From Natronorubrum bangense (GTDB lineage: Archaea > Halobacteriota > Halobacteria > Halobacteriales > Natrialbaceae), in contig NZ_CP031305.1 in NCBI RefSeq assembly GCF_004799645.1, positions 2,976,001 through 3,040,000 of the forward strand: a DNA stretch of 64,000 nt. The letters run 5' to 3'. The notes under the pieces were generated by a model. It made no database searches. It worked only from the letters and a program-made list of their open reading frames with translations, and was not told the DNA's origin. Positions 1 to 8,184 of this stretch are shown piece by piece. The position numbers and the translations under genes are program-made. Every line of letters starts with the position of its first letter. Position 1 is the first letter of the stretch.

Positions 1-1397
1 AGGCTGAACGAGGGTGGTGGACCGAACAGGTCTGTCGGATCTTCGGGCTGCCAGCGGGGTACGAGCCGGAGCCAGGCGAGGGTATCGAACAGTTCCATCC
101 GGATGATCAGCCAGTCATTCGAGAGGCCTTCGAGCGGGCCGTCGACACCGGTGAGCCGTACGACCTCGAGCTCCGGCTTGGCGACGAGAGCGATGCTCGA
201 TGGGTCCACGTCCGGGGCGATCCACAGCGTGAAGATGGCGAGACCGTGCGTATCCGCGGGACGATTCAGGATATCACCGACCGCAAGCAGTACGAAGAAG
301 CGCTCGAGCAGGCGCGTGACGAACTCCAGCAGATCATCGACCTCGTGCCGGACATGCTGTTCGTCAAGAATCGCAAGGGTGAGTACATCCTCGCAAACGA
401 GACGACTGCGACCTACTACGATTGCCCTCGCTCGGCCGTCGAGGGGAAGACAGATGTCGAACTGCTTCCCGACATCGAACAGGCCCGCCAGTTCCACCAA
501 GACGACATCGCGGTCATCGACTCCGGCGAGCCGATGTACGTTCCCGAAGAAGAGCTGACCACTGCCGACGGCGAGACACGGATCCTCCAGACGACCAAGC
601 TCCCCTATGAGGTCGCCGGGACCGGCGACGCGGCTGTGCTGGGGTATGCCCGTGACGTGACCGAACTCAAGGAGTACGAACGCCAGCTCGAAACGCAGCG
701 AGACAACCTCGAGGTGCTCAACCAGGTCGTCCGTCACGACATCCGCAACGATCTCCAGTTGGTGTTGGCCTACGCGGAGATGCTCGAGGAGGTGGTCGAC
801 GAGGCGGGCCGTGAGTACGTTAAACAGGTGGTGGCCAGCGCACGTGATGCCGTTGCAATCACCGAAACGGCCCGCGACGTCTCCGAGGTGATGTTACAGG
901 CCGATGCCGAACCGACACAGGTCCGGCTCCGGTACACGCTCGAGCACGAACTCGACGAGATCCGGTCGACCTACGAGAACGCGGTCGTGACGACCGAGGG
1001 CACGATTCCCCGACTCGAGGTCGTCGCTGACGATATGCTCGAGTCGGTGTTTCGGAATCTATTGACGAACGCGATCGAACACAACGACACGGAGATTCCA
1101 GTGGTAACGGTGTCTGCGAGTATAGAAGGCGACGACGTCGAGATCCAGATCGCAGACAACGGGCCGGGTATCCCCGACGAACGCAAGGAGACGATCTTCG
1201 AGGAGGGTGAGAAGGGCCTCGAGAGTCAAGGGACCGGGCTGGGGCTGTATCTGGTCCAAACGCTCGTCGATCGGTACGGAGGGGACGTCTGGGTCACGGA
1301 TAGAACGGAGCGATGGGCCACAGATGAGCGGACACAGGCCGGCGACGAGACGGTCACGGGTAGCGTGTTCGCCGTTCGGTTGCCGATCGCGCGGTGA
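1..1397 (+). CDS. PAS-domain sensor histidine kinase, 5' end outside the window
   Basis: The frame is open from base 3 and ends at 1397, so only the C-terminal part is present, about 464 residues. It begins inside a PAS fold that ends in the usual IRGTIQDITDRKQ linker. A second PAS domain follows at roughly bases 320-680, ending GYARDVTELKEYE. The H-box is VRHDIRNDL near base 725. The ATPase domain has an N-box (NLLTNAIEHND), G1 (DNGPGIP) and G2 (GTGLGLYLV). This is the common haloarchaeal soluble or multi-PAS kinase architecture. It would autophosphorylate on the H-box histidine and pass phosphate to a response regulator. The signal it senses cannot be told from the sequence, and no adjacent receiver gene is visible. 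No membrane segment occurs in the visible part. Confidence 0.93.
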   Translation, partial: AERGWWTEQVCRIFGLPAGYEPEPGEGIEQFHPDDQPVIREAFERAVDTGEPYDLELRLGDESDARWVHVRGDPQREDGETVRIRGTIQDITDRKQYEEALEQARDELQQIIDLVPDMLFVKNRKGEYILANETTATYYDCPRSAVEGKTDVELLPDIEQARQFHQDDIAVIDSGEPMYVPEEELTTADGETRILQTTKLPYEVAGTGDAAVLGYARDVTELKEYERQLETQRDNLEVLNQVVRHDIRNDLQLVLAYAEMLEEVVDEAGREYVKQVVASARDAVAITETARDVSEVMLQADAEPTQVRLRYTLEHELDEIRSTYENAVVTTEGTIPRLEVVADDMLESVFRNLLTNAIEHNDTEIPVVTVSASIEGDDVEIQIADNGPGIPDERKETIFEEGEKGLESQGTGLGLYLVQTLVDRYGGDVWVTDRTERWATDERTQAGDETVTGSVFAVRLPIAR

Positions 1398-1416
1398 GGT
1401 GTCGCCGACACGAACC

Positions 1417-1424
1417 TATTTCAT
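1417..1424 (+). promoter_or_regulatory. TATA-like box of menB
   Basis: TATTTCAT is centred 27 bases before the ATG at 1448. That is the spacing expected for a leaderless haloarchaeal transcript starting at the start codon. Confidence 0.5.
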
Positions 1425-1447
1425 CCGCTGCGGACCAACTGCGACCA

Positions 1448-2341
1448 ATGGTTTCGGAATGCTTCGATTCGGAACAGTGGGAACCGGTTGCCGACCTGAA
1501 CGACGAGTTCAGGGACATCACCTATCACCGTGCAGTCGACTCCGGAACGGTCCGGATCGCGTTCGACCGCCCCGACGTTCGCAACGCCTTCCGGCCCGGG
1601 ACGGTCGACGAACTCTACGACGCCCTCGATCACGCCAAGCGCCAGACCGACGTGGGCTGTATCCTGCTGACCGGCAACGGTCCCTCATCGAAAGACGGCG
1701 GCTGGGCGTTCTGTTCCGGCGGCGACCAGACGATCCGGGGCGAGGACGGCTATCAGTACGAGGGTGATGAGGAGCGTGCCTCCGAGCAGGGCCGACTGCA
1801 TATCCTCGAGGTCCAGCGCCTGATTCGTCACATTCCGAAAGTCGTCGTCTGCGTCGTGCCTGGGTGGGCCGTCGGCGGTGGCCACTCGCTGCACGTCGTC
1901 TGTGATCTCACGCTGGCGAGCGAGGAGCACGCGAAGTTCCTCCAGACCGACCCCGACGTGGCGAGCTACGACGCCGGCTTCGGCTCGGCGTACCTCGCCA
2001 AACAGATCGGTCAGAAAAAGGCTCGAGAAGTGTTTTTCCTCGGGAAGACCTACGATGCCGAGGAGGCCGCCGAGATGGGGATGGTCAACGAAGTCGTTCC
2101 TCACGAGGAGTTAGAGGAGACGGCTCTCGAGTGGGGTAAACGGATCAACGCCAAGAGCCCGACAGCGATGCGGATGCTTAAATACGCGTTCAACATGACC
2201 GATGACGGGATGGTTGGCCAGCAGGTCTTCGCTGGCGAGGCAACCCGACTGGGGTACATGACCGATGAGGCCAAAGAGGGGCGGAATGCGTTCGTCGAGG
2301 GCCGTGATCCCGAGTTCGACGACTACCCGTGGCACTACTGA
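1448..2341 (+). CDS. menB: 1,4-dihydroxy-2-naphthoyl-CoA synthase (naphthoate synthase)
   Basis: A crotonase-fold protein of 297 residues. It closes the second ring of menaquinone by a Dieckmann-type condensation of o-succinylbenzoyl-CoA. MenB signatures visible are FDRPDVRNAFRP, the Gly-rich SKDGGWAFCSGGDQ loop with GEDGYQYEG, and the C-terminal FVEGRDPEFDDYPWHY tail. The ATG at 1448 (MVSECFDSEQW) is preferred over an upstream in-frame start, because a TATA-like box lies 27 bases before it and the family N-terminus begins near here. Its partners menA, menC and menE lie 4 kb downstream on the same strand, separated by three exported-protein genes, so it is probably transcribed on its own. Confidence 0.95.
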   Translation: MVSECFDSEQWEPVADLNDEFRDITYHRAVDSGTVRIAFDRPDVRNAFRPGTVDELYDALDHAKRQTDVGCILLTGNGPSSKDGGWAFCSGGDQTIRGEDGYQYEGDEERASEQGRLHILEVQRLIRHIPKVVVCVVPGWAVGGGHSLHVVCDLTLASEEHAKFLQTDPDVASYDAGFGSAYLAKQIGQKKAREVFFLGKTYDAEEAAEMGMVNEVVPHEELEETALEWGKRINAKSPTAMRMLKYAFNMTDDGMVGQQVFAGEATRLGYMTDEAKEGRNAFVEGRDPEFDDYPWHY

Positions 2342-2866
2342 GACGGCCGGACAGAACTATTCGAAGGTTGTCGCGAATTCGTGACCGATGCCCGACAGTA
2401 TGAGCCGGACATCCGCCCAGTCATGACGACCCACTCGCAGGAGGGTTTGTGGCTGTCAATCGCTGGAACGGAGCCCGCCTGCGCGGCTGCAACACGATTC
2501 AGAGGGATTCTCGTAGCCTGTCGGTTGTCTCTATAGTAGCCACTGAACGTCACTGCACACCCCATCGTACGTCCGCTTGCGATGCGTGTGGACATCGGTT
2601 CAGGTGTTACTATAGCCAGATGTGCCGGTTCCGTGACGCAAATCTATGAGCGTCTACGAGAATCCTTATTCGAGACTGTCACAACTCCGGACGATATTGC
2701 TGGTATCTACGACCAACTGTCGTCTCGGGTCCGACCGCCAGTGCCGTTGCTGGAACGAAAACACCCCGATTAACGGGTTAGTTCCCAATCATAACGCCGT
2801 CACTGGCTTCGGTAGATTCGACGGAAAGGACAACGCTTTGGGCCTTCCAGCCCGGAACCGCCAGTA
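2342..2866. other. Intergenic region, 525 bases, no gene seen
   Basis: Open frames here are short, arginine- and serine-rich rather than acidic, and lack haloarchaeal codon character. The one structured element is the inverted-repeat element at 2531-2615. No RNA gene fold was recognised. Confidence 0.5.
2531..2615. repeat. MITE-like inverted-repeat element, copy 1
   Basis: The 85-base element starts CTATAGTAGCCACTGAACG and ends with the inverse of CTATAGTAACACCTGAACC. The termini are thus near-perfect inverted repeats. The arms continue to pair imperfectly inward (GCACACC on the left against GCGTGTGGA on the right), giving a hairpin with arms of about 40 bases. It contains no open frame. Related copies lie at 21564-21636 and, decayed, near 55837-55920. 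It looks like a non-autonomous mobile or REP-like element of haloarchaeal intergenic DNA. Confidence 0.7.
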
Positions 2867-4126
2867 GTGACACTCCCCGATCGGTCCGAGCTGTCCCGTC
2901 GGGAATACCTCCGGACGCTGGTTGCTGTCGGCGGTGCGACTGCGCTTTCGGCCTGTCTCTCCGAGAGCAACGCGGTCGACATCCCCGCCGGAACGGACGA
3001 CCCTTCGACGCTTCCAGCGCGACAATACGCCTGGAATGACACTCTCTTGCGGGACGACGACGGCAACGTCAAGCCGCCGGAACATCACGTCCTGCTGGCG
3101 CTGTCGCTGGTCGACGAGCCGACCGACGGAAGCCGTACCCAACTCGAGGACGCGCTGGAGACGCTTGAGCGCGCCTACGAGTGGAGCAACGACGGGCTGC
3201 TGTTCACCATCGGCTACACGCCGGCGTACTTCGAGCGGTTCGACGACGCGCTCCCCGAGTCGGTCGACCTTCCGGAGCCGACGGCGCTGACCTCGTCTGA
3301 GGACCCAGCGGTCGACGAGTTCGACGCCGTCGTCCACCTCGCGAGCGACCACTCACAGGTCGTTCTCGAGGCCGAGGAAGGACTGTTCGGGAATCACGAC
3401 GAACTCAACGGCGTCGCAGTCGAAACCGATCTGACCGGCGTGTTCGAACGCCTCGAGGACCAGCGCCGGACCGGATTCGTCGGCGCTGGCTTGCCCGCTG
3501 AGCACACCGACGTCTCGGACGTCCCCGACTCGGTGCCCGAAGACGCGCCGTTTTTTATGGGCTTTCGCTCGGGATTCGAGCGCAACCAGGCGACAGAAGA
3601 CCGGGTCACGATCGAGGAGGGTCCGTTCGCGGGTGGGACGACACAACACATCGAGTCGATGGATCTCCAGCTTCGGACCTGGTTCGAGCAGGACAGTCAT
3701 CCCATGCGCGTTCGGAAGCTGTTCAGCCCGGAACACGCCGACGAAGACCTCGTTGGCGATGTCGGCGAGAAGCTGACGACGACGAACGGGCTGACCGACG
3801 AGCGGATCGACGCCACCGAAGCAGATGCTCGTCGCGGCGTCGTTGGTCACGCCCAGAAGGCCGCTCGAGCCAGAGTTGACGGCGAGCCACCACTGCTGCG
3901 CCGGGATTTCAACACCGTCGATGGAGACAGTCCGGGATTTCACTTCCTTGCACTCCAGCACGGGATTGACGACTTCATCCGCGTGCGCGAGGCGATGACG
4001 GGTGCCGATCTCGATGTAATGCACGCCAACAACGGCATTCTCAGCTACCTCTTCGTCAACCGGCGCGGGAACTACCTGCTCCCACCGCGCTCGCTTCGGG
4101 CGTTGCCGCGAGCCAACCCACAGTAG
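2867..4126 (+). CDS. Tat lipoprotein with DyP-type peroxidase-like fold
   Basis: A 419-residue protein starting at GTG. The N-terminus has a twin-arginine motif (SRREYLRTL), a hydrophobic stretch and a lipobox ending in Cys30, so it is exported folded and lipid-anchored. The C-terminal half resembles DyP/EfeB peroxidases. MGFRSGF (residues 231-237) sits where DyP has GFKDG, with the catalytic Asp position occupied by Ser. VGHAQKAAR carries His328 in the position of the proximal haem ligand. The PLLRRDF...GFHFLALQ segment matches the last DyP strand pair. This matches a haloarchaeal family I recall as DUF7405. It lies 23 bases before the P19-like gene. Iron release or haem handling is an inference, and loss of the Asp argues against ordinary peroxidase activity. 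Confidence 0.7.
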   Translation: MTLPDRSELSRREYLRTLVAVGGATALSACLSESNAVDIPAGTDDPSTLPARQYAWNDTLLRDDDGNVKPPEHHVLLALSLVDEPTDGSRTQLEDALETLERAYEWSNDGLLFTIGYTPAYFERFDDALPESVDLPEPTALTSSEDPAVDEFDAVVHLASDHSQVVLEAEEGLFGNHDELNGVAVETDLTGVFERLEDQRRTGFVGAGLPAEHTDVSDVPDSVPEDAPFFMGFRSGFERNQATEDRVTIEEGPFAGGTTQHIESMDLQLRTWFEQDSHPMRVRKLFSPEHADEDLVGDVGEKLTTTNGLTDERIDATEADARRGVVGHAQKAARARVDGEPPLLRRDFNTVDGDSPGFHFLALQHGIDDFIRVREAMTGADLDVMHANNGILSYLFVNRRGNYLLPPRSLRALPRANPQ

Positions 4127-4149
4127 GACTACCGACCACACCACGACAC

Positions 4150-5436
4150 ATGCACGACCACGACCACGATCTCGACCGACGGACGTTCGTTCAGCGGACA
4201 GGCGCAGCAACCGGCATCCTCGCGCTGGCGGGCTGTCTGGAAACCGACGGCGACGATACTGACGAAGGCGAGGATACAGATGACCCAGCGAACGGTGACG
4301 ACGCCGTGCCGCGATTTCCGGAGGTCGAAGATCCGCCAGCAGCGGTCTACCGCCCGACCCACCGCGAGTCGATGCGGATGCTCGAGCCGACCACGGCCGG
4401 CGAGTACGCGCTCGCGCCGATGCTGTCGTACCCCCATCCGTTCTGGCTCATCACGGGCGGCGACGGCGAGGACGACGTCGAACGCGTCGATCCCGAGCAG
4501 GGACGGGGCGTGCATATGATGTTCACGCTCTGGGACGACGAGACTGGAATCGTCCTCCCGGTCGACACCAGCGCCACGATCACCGTCTCTCAGGACGGCG
4601 AACGGATCGGCTCGCCACACTCGCCGTGGCCCATGATCTCCCAGGAGATGGGGTTTCATTTCGGCGACAACGTCCCACTCGGGGACGACGGTACCTACAC
4701 CGTCGAGGTCGAACTCCCACCGATCCCGACGCACACGACTGGCGACCTCGAGGGCCGATTTACCGACAGCGAGACGGTGCGCTTTGAGTTCGAGTACGAC
4801 CAGGCGTTCCGCGAGCAGGTCGTCGGCGGCGTCGAGTACTTCGACGAATCGGAGTGGGGCGAACGCGGCGCGCTCGAGCCGATGGACCACGGGCACGACG
4901 ACCACGACGACAGTCATCACGAGCATGACGACGACGGCCACCACGATGACCACGACCACGGCGACGGCCACCACGACCACGGTCACGTTCCGTACTCCGC
5001 GCTGCCGCCAGCCGACGCGTACCCCGGCACTCAACTCGAGCCCGCCGACGAGGTCGATACCGACTTGCCTCGAAGCGGCGATGCCGCGATTTTCGCGACG
5101 GTGCTCGAGTCCGGCTCCCGGCTCGCCGACGGCGACGAGCAGTATCTGCTCGTCTCGCCACGGACGCCGTACAACCGTGTGCCGCTCGCGGATATGGCTA
5201 TGCACGTGACGGTCGAACGAGACGGCGAACCGATCGGTGACGCGGATGGAACACGGCTGGAGCAGACTCTCGACAGCGAGCACAACCTCCACTACGGCGC
5301 GTCGCTTGCGGCTCTCGAGCCGGGCGACTCGGTCACGATCACGTTCGAGTCGCCGCCACAGGTCGCCCGCCACCAGGGGTACGAGACGGCGTTTCTCGAG
5401 ATGCCGCCGCTCGAGTTCACCGTCCCGGAATCATGA
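4150..5436 (+). CDS. Two-domain P19/Tp34-like metal-binding Tat lipoprotein with His-rich linker
   Basis: A 428-residue exported protein. A Tat signal (DRRTFVQRTG) is followed by a lipobox Cys near residue 29. Two beta-rich domains follow. The first contains PMISQEMGFHFGDNV and GTYTVEVELPP, close to the M.....GPHYG.N and GTYK.....PP signatures of the periplasmic iron/copper protein P19 (Tp34). The second repeats the pattern with NLHYGASL and SVTITFESPP. Residues 245-279 form a linker with 14 histidines among Asp and Gly. P19 proteins partner ferrous-iron permeases, and the DyP-like gene just upstream is reminiscent of EfeB, so an iron or copper acquisition unit is inferred. The stop overlaps the next ATG (ATGA). 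Confidence 0.75.
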   Translation: MHDHDHDLDRRTFVQRTGAATGILALAGCLETDGDDTDEGEDTDDPANGDDAVPRFPEVEDPPAAVYRPTHRESMRMLEPTTAGEYALAPMLSYPHPFWLITGGDGEDDVERVDPEQGRGVHMMFTLWDDETGIVLPVDTSATITVSQDGERIGSPHSPWPMISQEMGFHFGDNVPLGDDGTYTVEVELPPIPTHTTGDLEGRFTDSETVRFEFEYDQAFREQVVGGVEYFDESEWGERGALEPMDHGHDDHDDSHHEHDDDGHHDDHDHGDGHHDHGHVPYSALPPADAYPGTQLEPADEVDTDLPRSGDAAIFATVLESGSRLADGDEQYLLVSPRTPYNRVPLADMAMHVTVERDGEPIGDADGTRLEQTLDSEHNLHYGASLAALEPGDSVTITFESPPQVARHQGYETAFLEMPPLEFTVPES

Positions 5437-6083
5437 CAGGATCGGTGCCAGCCCGCTTTTCGGTCGCCGTTGTCGCGCTGTGTGTCTGTGCGCTTACCGT
5501 CGGTGCAGTCGTCCCCATGACCGTCGGTGCCGGCGACAACGCGACGATCTTCTACTTCGAGCCGAGCGAGACCGAGGCTGACGCCGGCGAAACCGTCACG
5601 CTCGAGCTGATCGCGAGCACCCATGGCGATTACGCTGGCGACGGCATCGACACGCTGTCGGCGACAGTCGCGTACGATCCCGGTGTCTTCAGCGTGGCCG
5701 ACGTCGAGCACGGACCGATGCTGGCCGCAGGTGATTCCGACGCCGAGGTCGACGGCGCAGTCGAGATCGACGACGAGGCTGGAACGGTTACGATCGACCA
5801 GGAGCGAACGCCTTCGGGCGACGGCGCGAGAGCGACCGAGACGGCAGCGACGATCACGCTCGAGGTCGCCGAGGACGCCCCATCAACGAACGAGACGCTC
5901 GAGATTACGGACGCCTCGGCGGTGCTCATCAGCGACTATCCGCAGGCAGTCGTCGACCGAGAGGCGACGATCTCCATCACTGAAACCAGTGGTGGCGACG
6001 ATCCGGTGGCCGGCTTCGTGGCTCCGTCAGCACTGATCGCAGTGGGGGCGGTGCTGTTGATCGCCGTTCGTCGGTGGGGCTGA
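5433..6083 (+). CDS. Exported cohesin-like domain protein with C-terminal membrane anchor
   Basis: 216 residues. A Sec-type signal peptide occupies roughly residues 7-30. A single domain follows with the alternation typical of the cohesin/dockerin-partner fold (AGETVTLEL, LSATVAYDPGVF, ITLEVAEDA, LEITDASAV). A C-terminal hydrophobic helix then ends in RRWG. The start overlaps the P19-like stop by four bases, so translation is probably coupled and the three exported proteins form one unit. Cohesin-like domains mediate protein-protein contacts at the cell surface; here the partner is unknown. No dockerin-like Ca-binding repeat was noticed in the neighbouring proteins. Confidence 0.7.
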   Translation: MTGSVPARFSVAVVALCVCALTVGAVVPMTVGAGDNATIFYFEPSETEADAGETVTLELIASTHGDYAGDGIDTLSATVAYDPGVFSVADVEHGPMLAAGDSDAEVDGAVEIDDEAGTVTIDQERTPSGDGARATETAATITLEVAEDAPSTNETLEITDASAVLISDYPQAVVDREATISITETSGGDDPVAGFVAPSALIAVGAVLLIAVRRWG

Positions 6084-6148
6084 CGACGCCCGCTTCTATC
6101 GACCGCAATGCCAACGTTGACAGGTCCGCGTGTCGGAGAGTCGATGCA

Positions 6149-7087
6149 ATGAGTACGGCCGAGGTCGACATCTCACGGACGAAGGCGTGGCTGCTGGCTG
6201 CACGGCCCCAGACGCTGCCTGCGGCTGCAGCCCCAGTGATCGTCGGGACGGCGCTTGCGATCTACGCTGACGTCTTCGCTCCGTTGCCGGCGGCGATGGC
6301 CTTCATCGGTGCGACGCTGATTCAGATCGGGACCAACTTCGCGAACGACTACTACGACGCGATCAAGGGCGCTGACACCGAGGATCGAGAGGGATTCACC
6401 CGAGTCACGCAGGCGGGGATCATCCCGCCCGAACAGGTGAAACTGGCGACGATCGTGACGTTCACGCTGGCGATTTTCTCGGGGACGTACCTCGTCTACA
6501 TCGGCGGGCTCCCGATCCTTGTTATCGGGCTGGTGAGCGTCTTCTGTGGGTGGGCTTACACCGGCGGCCCCTATCCGCTTGGCTACCATGGCCTCGGTGA
6601 TCTGTTCGTCTTCGTCTTCTTCGGCATCGTCGCCGTGATGGGGACGTTCTACGTCCAAGCCGTAACGGCAGTCGAACCGCTTACCACGACGATTCCCGAG
6701 GGGACGGTCACGCTCGAGGCGTTCGTCGCCAGCCTTCCGATAGCGGGTATCTCGACGGCCATTATCGTCGTCAACAACATCCGCGACCGGGAAACCGATG
6801 TCGAGGCTGGGAAGCGAACGCTCGCGGTTCGACTCGGCTACCGATGGAGTCGCGTGGAGTACGTCGCCCTCCTCGCACTCGCCTACATCACACCGCTGTG
6901 GTTCTGGCTCGCTGCAGGGTTCGGTCCCAGTGTGTTGCTCCCACTGGTGTCGCTGCCCTACGCCGCGGTCGTCACCCGAACGGTCCTGACCCGCACCGAC
7001 GGCGAGGCGCTCAACCCCGCGCTCGAGGGCACCGGGAAACTGCTCGCGATCTATTCGGTGCTGTTCGCCGTGGGGATGATAGCATGA
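6149..7087 (+). CDS. menA: 1,4-dihydroxy-2-naphthoate polyprenyltransferase
   Basis: A UbiA-superfamily integral membrane protein of 312 residues with eight to nine hydrophobic segments. The prenyl-diphosphate/Mg sites are visible as NDYYDAIKGAD (first Asp-rich motif) and NNIRDRETDVEAGKRT (second). The opening RTKAWLLAARPQTLPAAAAPV is typical of MenA. It attaches the polyprenyl chain to the naphthoate in the membrane. The ATG at 6149 gives the normal MenA N-terminus; an earlier in-frame start would add 25 unlikely residues. The stop overlaps the menC start (ATGA). Confidence 0.94.
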   Translation: MSTAEVDISRTKAWLLAARPQTLPAAAAPVIVGTALAIYADVFAPLPAAMAFIGATLIQIGTNFANDYYDAIKGADTEDREGFTRVTQAGIIPPEQVKLATIVTFTLAIFSGTYLVYIGGLPILVIGLVSVFCGWAYTGGPYPLGYHGLGDLFVFVFFGIVAVMGTFYVQAVTAVEPLTTTIPEGTVTLEAFVASLPIAGISTAIIVVNNIRDRETDVEAGKRTLAVRLGYRWSRVEYVALLALAYITPLWFWLAAGFGPSVLLPLVSLPYAAVVTRTVLTRTDGEALNPALEGTGKLLAIYSVLFAVGMIA

Positions 7088-8184
7088 ACGACAGAGCTGA
7101 CGTCGACCGCGAACTCGACTGCACACTCGAGTATCAGTCGTTTTCGCTCGAGCTGGCGACTCCACTCGAGACGGCCGCTGGGACGATCGAATCGCGTGAT
7201 GGCTTTCTCGTCCGAATCGTCGAGTCGACTGCCAGCGAAGACGACCTGGCAGTCGGCTACGGCGAAGCCACACCGTTGCCGGGTTGGACGGAATCGGTCG
7301 GTGACTGTGAGACAGCCCTCGAACGCGCACGTGTCGCGATCGAAGACGGGCCGGCCGCCGCACTCGATGCCGTCGACGGACAGGTAGCGGCCAGACACGC
7401 GGTTACGCTCGCCCTCGGTGATCTGCGAGCGAGTCGGGAGGCGACACCGCTGTATCGACATATTGGGAGAGGCCCGATGATCGGCCGGGTGCCGGTCAAT
7501 GCGACGATCGGTGATGGCGCACCCACCGAAACCGCTCGAGCGGCAAGTGAGGCCATCGACCGGGGCTTTGACTGCTGTAAAATAAAAGTCGGAAACAGAA
7601 GCGTCGAGGCCGATGTCGAACGGCTCCGCCGGACTCGCGAGGCTGTCGGTCCCGACATTGAACTGCGGGTCGATGCGAACGAAGCCTGGACCTACACTGA
7701 GGCGAAAACGGCGCTCGAGGGGCTTGCCGATCTCGGCGTCTCGATCCTCGAGCAGCCACTTCCAGCGGGCGCACTCGAGGGCCACGCCGCGCTCCGAGAG
7801 CGTGTGCAGGGAGACGGGGTTGCGATCGCCCTCGACGAAGGACTGCTCGAACACGGCGTCGACGCCATCTGTGAGGCTGGCGCGGCCGACGCCGTCGTGC
7901 TCAAGCCCATGGCGCTCGGCGGGATCGACGTCGCCCGCCAGATCGCAGCGTGGGTACAGGAACTCGAGATCACCCCGATCGTGACGACCACGATCGATGG
8001 GGTCGTCGCCAGAACGGGCGCGGTCCATCTCGCCGCATCGATCCCGAACGTACCGGCCTGTGGGCTGGCCACGGCGTCGCTGCTCGCCACCGATCTCGGT
8101 CGTGATCCCGTGTTGCTCGAGAAGGGGGCAGCGGTCGTTCCACAGGCGAAAGGACTCGGCGTCAACGGGGTGTGGACTGAGTGA
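7084..8184 (+). CDS. menC: o-succinylbenzoate synthase
   Basis: 366 residues, enolase superfamily. The catalytic set is visible: KIKVGN (Lys), RVDANEAW (Asp), LEQPL (Glu), ALDEG (Asp/Glu) and the second Lys in VVLKPMALGG. These fit the muconate-lactonizing subgroup that dehydrates SHCHC to o-succinylbenzoate. It starts within the menA stop and overlaps menE by four bases, so menA-menC-menE are one translationally coupled unit. N-succinylamino-acid racemase is the common misannotation for this family, but the men context settles it. Confidence 0.94.
   Translation: MNDRADVDRELDCTLEYQSFSLELATPLETAAGTIESRDGFLVRIVESTASEDDLAVGYGEATPLPGWTESVGDCETALERARVAIEDGPAAALDAVDGQVAARHAVTLALGDLRASREATPLYRHIGRGPMIGRVPVNATIGDGAPTETARAASEAIDRGFDCCKIKVGNRSVEADVERLRRTREAVGPDIELRVDANEAWTYTEAKTALEGLADLGVSILEQPLPAGALEGHAALRERVQGDGVAIALDEGLLEHGVDAICEAGAADAVVLKPMALGGIDVARQIAAWVQELEITPIVTTTIDGVVARTGAVHLAASIPNVPACGLATASLLATDLGRDPVLLEKGAAVVPQAKGLGVNGVWTE

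Noticed and set aside
4129..5373. A 414-codon minus-strand frame with a valine run
   Set aside because: It is the complement of the P19-like gene; its Val-rich run simply reads the antisense of the His/Asp codons.
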